Positions 63,047 to 64,000 of a DNA stretch of 64,000 bases are shown here, piece after piece (position 1 is the stretch's first letter; each line of letters begins with the position of its first letter). The notes beneath the pieces are model-generated. The model was not told the origin of the DNA. It saw only the letters and a program-made list of their open reading frames with translations, and did not search any database. The stretch lies in contig CAWIEF010000003.1 of the NCBI GenBank assembly GCA_963835135.1, forward strand, positions 1,302,001-1,366,000, given 5' to 3'. Origin of the DNA: JAVVHH01 sp963835135 (lineage in GTDB: Bacteria; Pseudomonadota; Alphaproteobacteria; Acetobacterales; Acetobacteraceae). The translations under genes were made by a program, and so were the position numbers.

Positions 63047-63297
63047 GCCGACTCCTAATCCTGCTCGTCCAGGTCTATCAGTGGACCTTGCGGCCGGTCA
63101 TCGGCGCGCATTGCCGGTTCGAGCCGAGTTGCAGCGCCTATGCGATCGAGGCGCTGCGCACCCATGGTGCGGTGCGCGGAACTGGGCTGGCCGCCCGGCG
63201 TGTGCTGCGCTGCAATCCTTGGAATGCGGGCGGGGTCGATCCGGTGCCGGGTCGCTGCGGCTGTCGTTCCCATGATCAGAAAGCGATTATCTCCTGA
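63043..63297 (+). CDS. yidD: membrane protein insertion efficiency factor YidD
   Basis: An 84-residue small membrane-associated protein that assists YidC-dependent insertion. Hallmarks are CRFEPSCSAYAIEAL near residue 23 and RCNPWNAGGVDPVP near 62. The GTG start overlaps the rnpA stop and its own stop overlaps the yidC start (TGATG), so the four genes are tightly coupled. Confidence 0.95.
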   Translation: MSRLLILLVQVYQWTLRPVIGAHCRFEPSCSAYAIEALRTHGAVRGTGLAARRVLRCNPWNAGGVDPVPGRCGCRSHDQKAIIS

Positions 63298-64000
63298 TGG
63301 ATCAGAAGCGCCTGTTCCTTGCCATCGCGATTTCGGTGGCGATCCTGCTAGGGTTCCAATTCCTGGGCCCGAAGCGGCCCGTGACGCCGGTCGACACCAA
63401 GGAAACGCCGACCGGGCAGACTGCGGCGCCGGCGCTCAACCCGGCATTCCCGGGCACGCAACCCATCCCCGTGGCAGCGCCGGAGCAGCGGGACGTACCG
63501 CGGCTGCAAATCGTGGCGCCGAAAGTCGAGGGAAGCATCAACCTGGCCGGGGCGCGGCTGGATAGCCTGGTGCTGCGCGACTACCACGAGGAGGTCTCCA
63601 AGGAGAGCCCGCTGGTCCGGCTGTTGGAGCCGCGTGTCGATCCGCAGCCCTATTACGTGCAGTTCGGCTGGACGGGCGACGGGGTCGCGCTGCCGGGTCC
63701 GGAGACGCTGTGGTCGGCGACATCGGGAGATCTAGCGCCGGGCAAGCCGGTGACCCTGTCGTGGGACAATCAGGCGGGCCAGGTGTTCCAGCTCGTGGTT
63801 TCGGTCGACGACAACTACATGTTCGGCATCGACCAGAAGGTCGTGAACAACGGGCCGGCGGCGGTGCAGGTCTATCCGTGGTCGCGGATCCGGCGGGACT
63901 ACAAGCCGATCACGGCGGGCTACTATATCCTGCACGAAGGATTGCTCGGCGTGTTGGACGGGCGGTTGCAGGAGCAGACTTACGACAAGGCGAAGTCGGA
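63297..64000 (+). CDS. yidC: membrane protein insertase YidC, 3' end outside the window
   Basis: Inserts proteins into the inner membrane alone or with Sec. The visible 234 residues hold the first helix (MDQKRLFLAIAISVAILLGF), a Pro/Ala-rich linker and most of the large periplasmic beta domain (LTNNG-like part here VVNNGPAAVQVYPW). The conserved membrane core lies beyond base 64000. ATG at 63297 overlaps the yidD stop. Confidence 0.95.
   Translation, partial: MDQKRLFLAIAISVAILLGFQFLGPKRPVTPVDTKETPTGQTAAPALNPAFPGTQPIPVAAPEQRDVPRLQIVAPKVEGSINLAGARLDSLVLRDYHEEVSKESPLVRLLEPRVDPQPYYVQFGWTGDGVALPGPETLWSATSGDLAPGKPVTLSWDNQAGQVFQLVVSVDDNYMFGIDQKVVNNGPAAVQVYPWSRIRRDYKPITAGYYILHEGLLGVLDGRLQEQTYDKAKS

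Overview
The window is chromosomal DNA from a high-GC alphaproteobacterium, most likely of the order Rhodospirillales and plausibly of the family Acetobacteraceae. The evidence is protein-level similarity, high GC with strong G/C third positions, many GTG/TTG starts, and characteristic blocks: carA-carB-greA, yqeY-dnaG-rpoD, rplU-rpmA-obgE-proB, mreBCD-mrdA-rodA and rpmH-rnpA-yidD-yidC. A tRNA-Arg(CCU) gene split by a group I intron, known from other alphaproteobacteria, fits this. Genus and species cannot be read from the sequence.

Left part (1-14 kb): the end of a lipoprotein gene; a DHA2-type MFS exporter overlapping an MsbA-like ABC exporter; an unknown membrane protein; the intron-bearing tRNA; a small lipoprotein; aldose 1-epimerase; a second MFS gene converging on a frameshifted family 2 glycosyltransferase; a UbiH-like hydroxylase; the nitrogen pair glnK-amtB behind a sigma-54-like promoter; a DUF29 protein; and a threonine ammonia-lyase with an ACT domain.

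Centre-left (14-30 kb): greA, carB and carA on the minus strand. CarA carries an extra N-terminal helix-turn-helix-like domain, and a perfect palindrome fills the spacer of its probable promoter. Divergent from it lies the macromolecular-synthesis block yqeY-dnaG-rpoD. Then come a secreted protein with a PEP-CTERM-like tail, an ECF sigma/anti-sigma pair, a GNAT protein and a PEP-carboxylase homologue with altered catalytic motifs.

Centre (30-41 kb): a seven-gene minus-strand cluster of type I secretion ABC transporter, HlyD-type adaptor, Sel1-repeat protein, large two-domain glycosyltransferase, unknown protein, family 4 glycosyltransferase and rhodanese. It looks like a secretion machine coupled to glycosylation; no secreted substrate is visible. 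This is the best candidate for an undescribed system.

Right part (41-64 kb): a GNAT acetyltransferase; a small Cys-rich protein and an ArsR-methyltransferase regulator divergent across a perfect operator palindrome, followed by metH; rnhA-thrB; ispH; a GST/maleylacetoacetate isomerase; the rplU-rpmA-obgE-proB operon; leuA behind a leucine-rich leader peptide with alternative hairpins, a classical attenuation layout; two tandem glycine-zipper lipoproteins; the rod-shape operon; and rpmH-rnpA-yidD-yidC running off the window.

Base composition changes across the window. The + strand is C-rich on the left and G-rich on the right regardless of gene orientation, with the switch around 35-42 kb. 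This is the signature of a replication origin or a rearrangement boundary.
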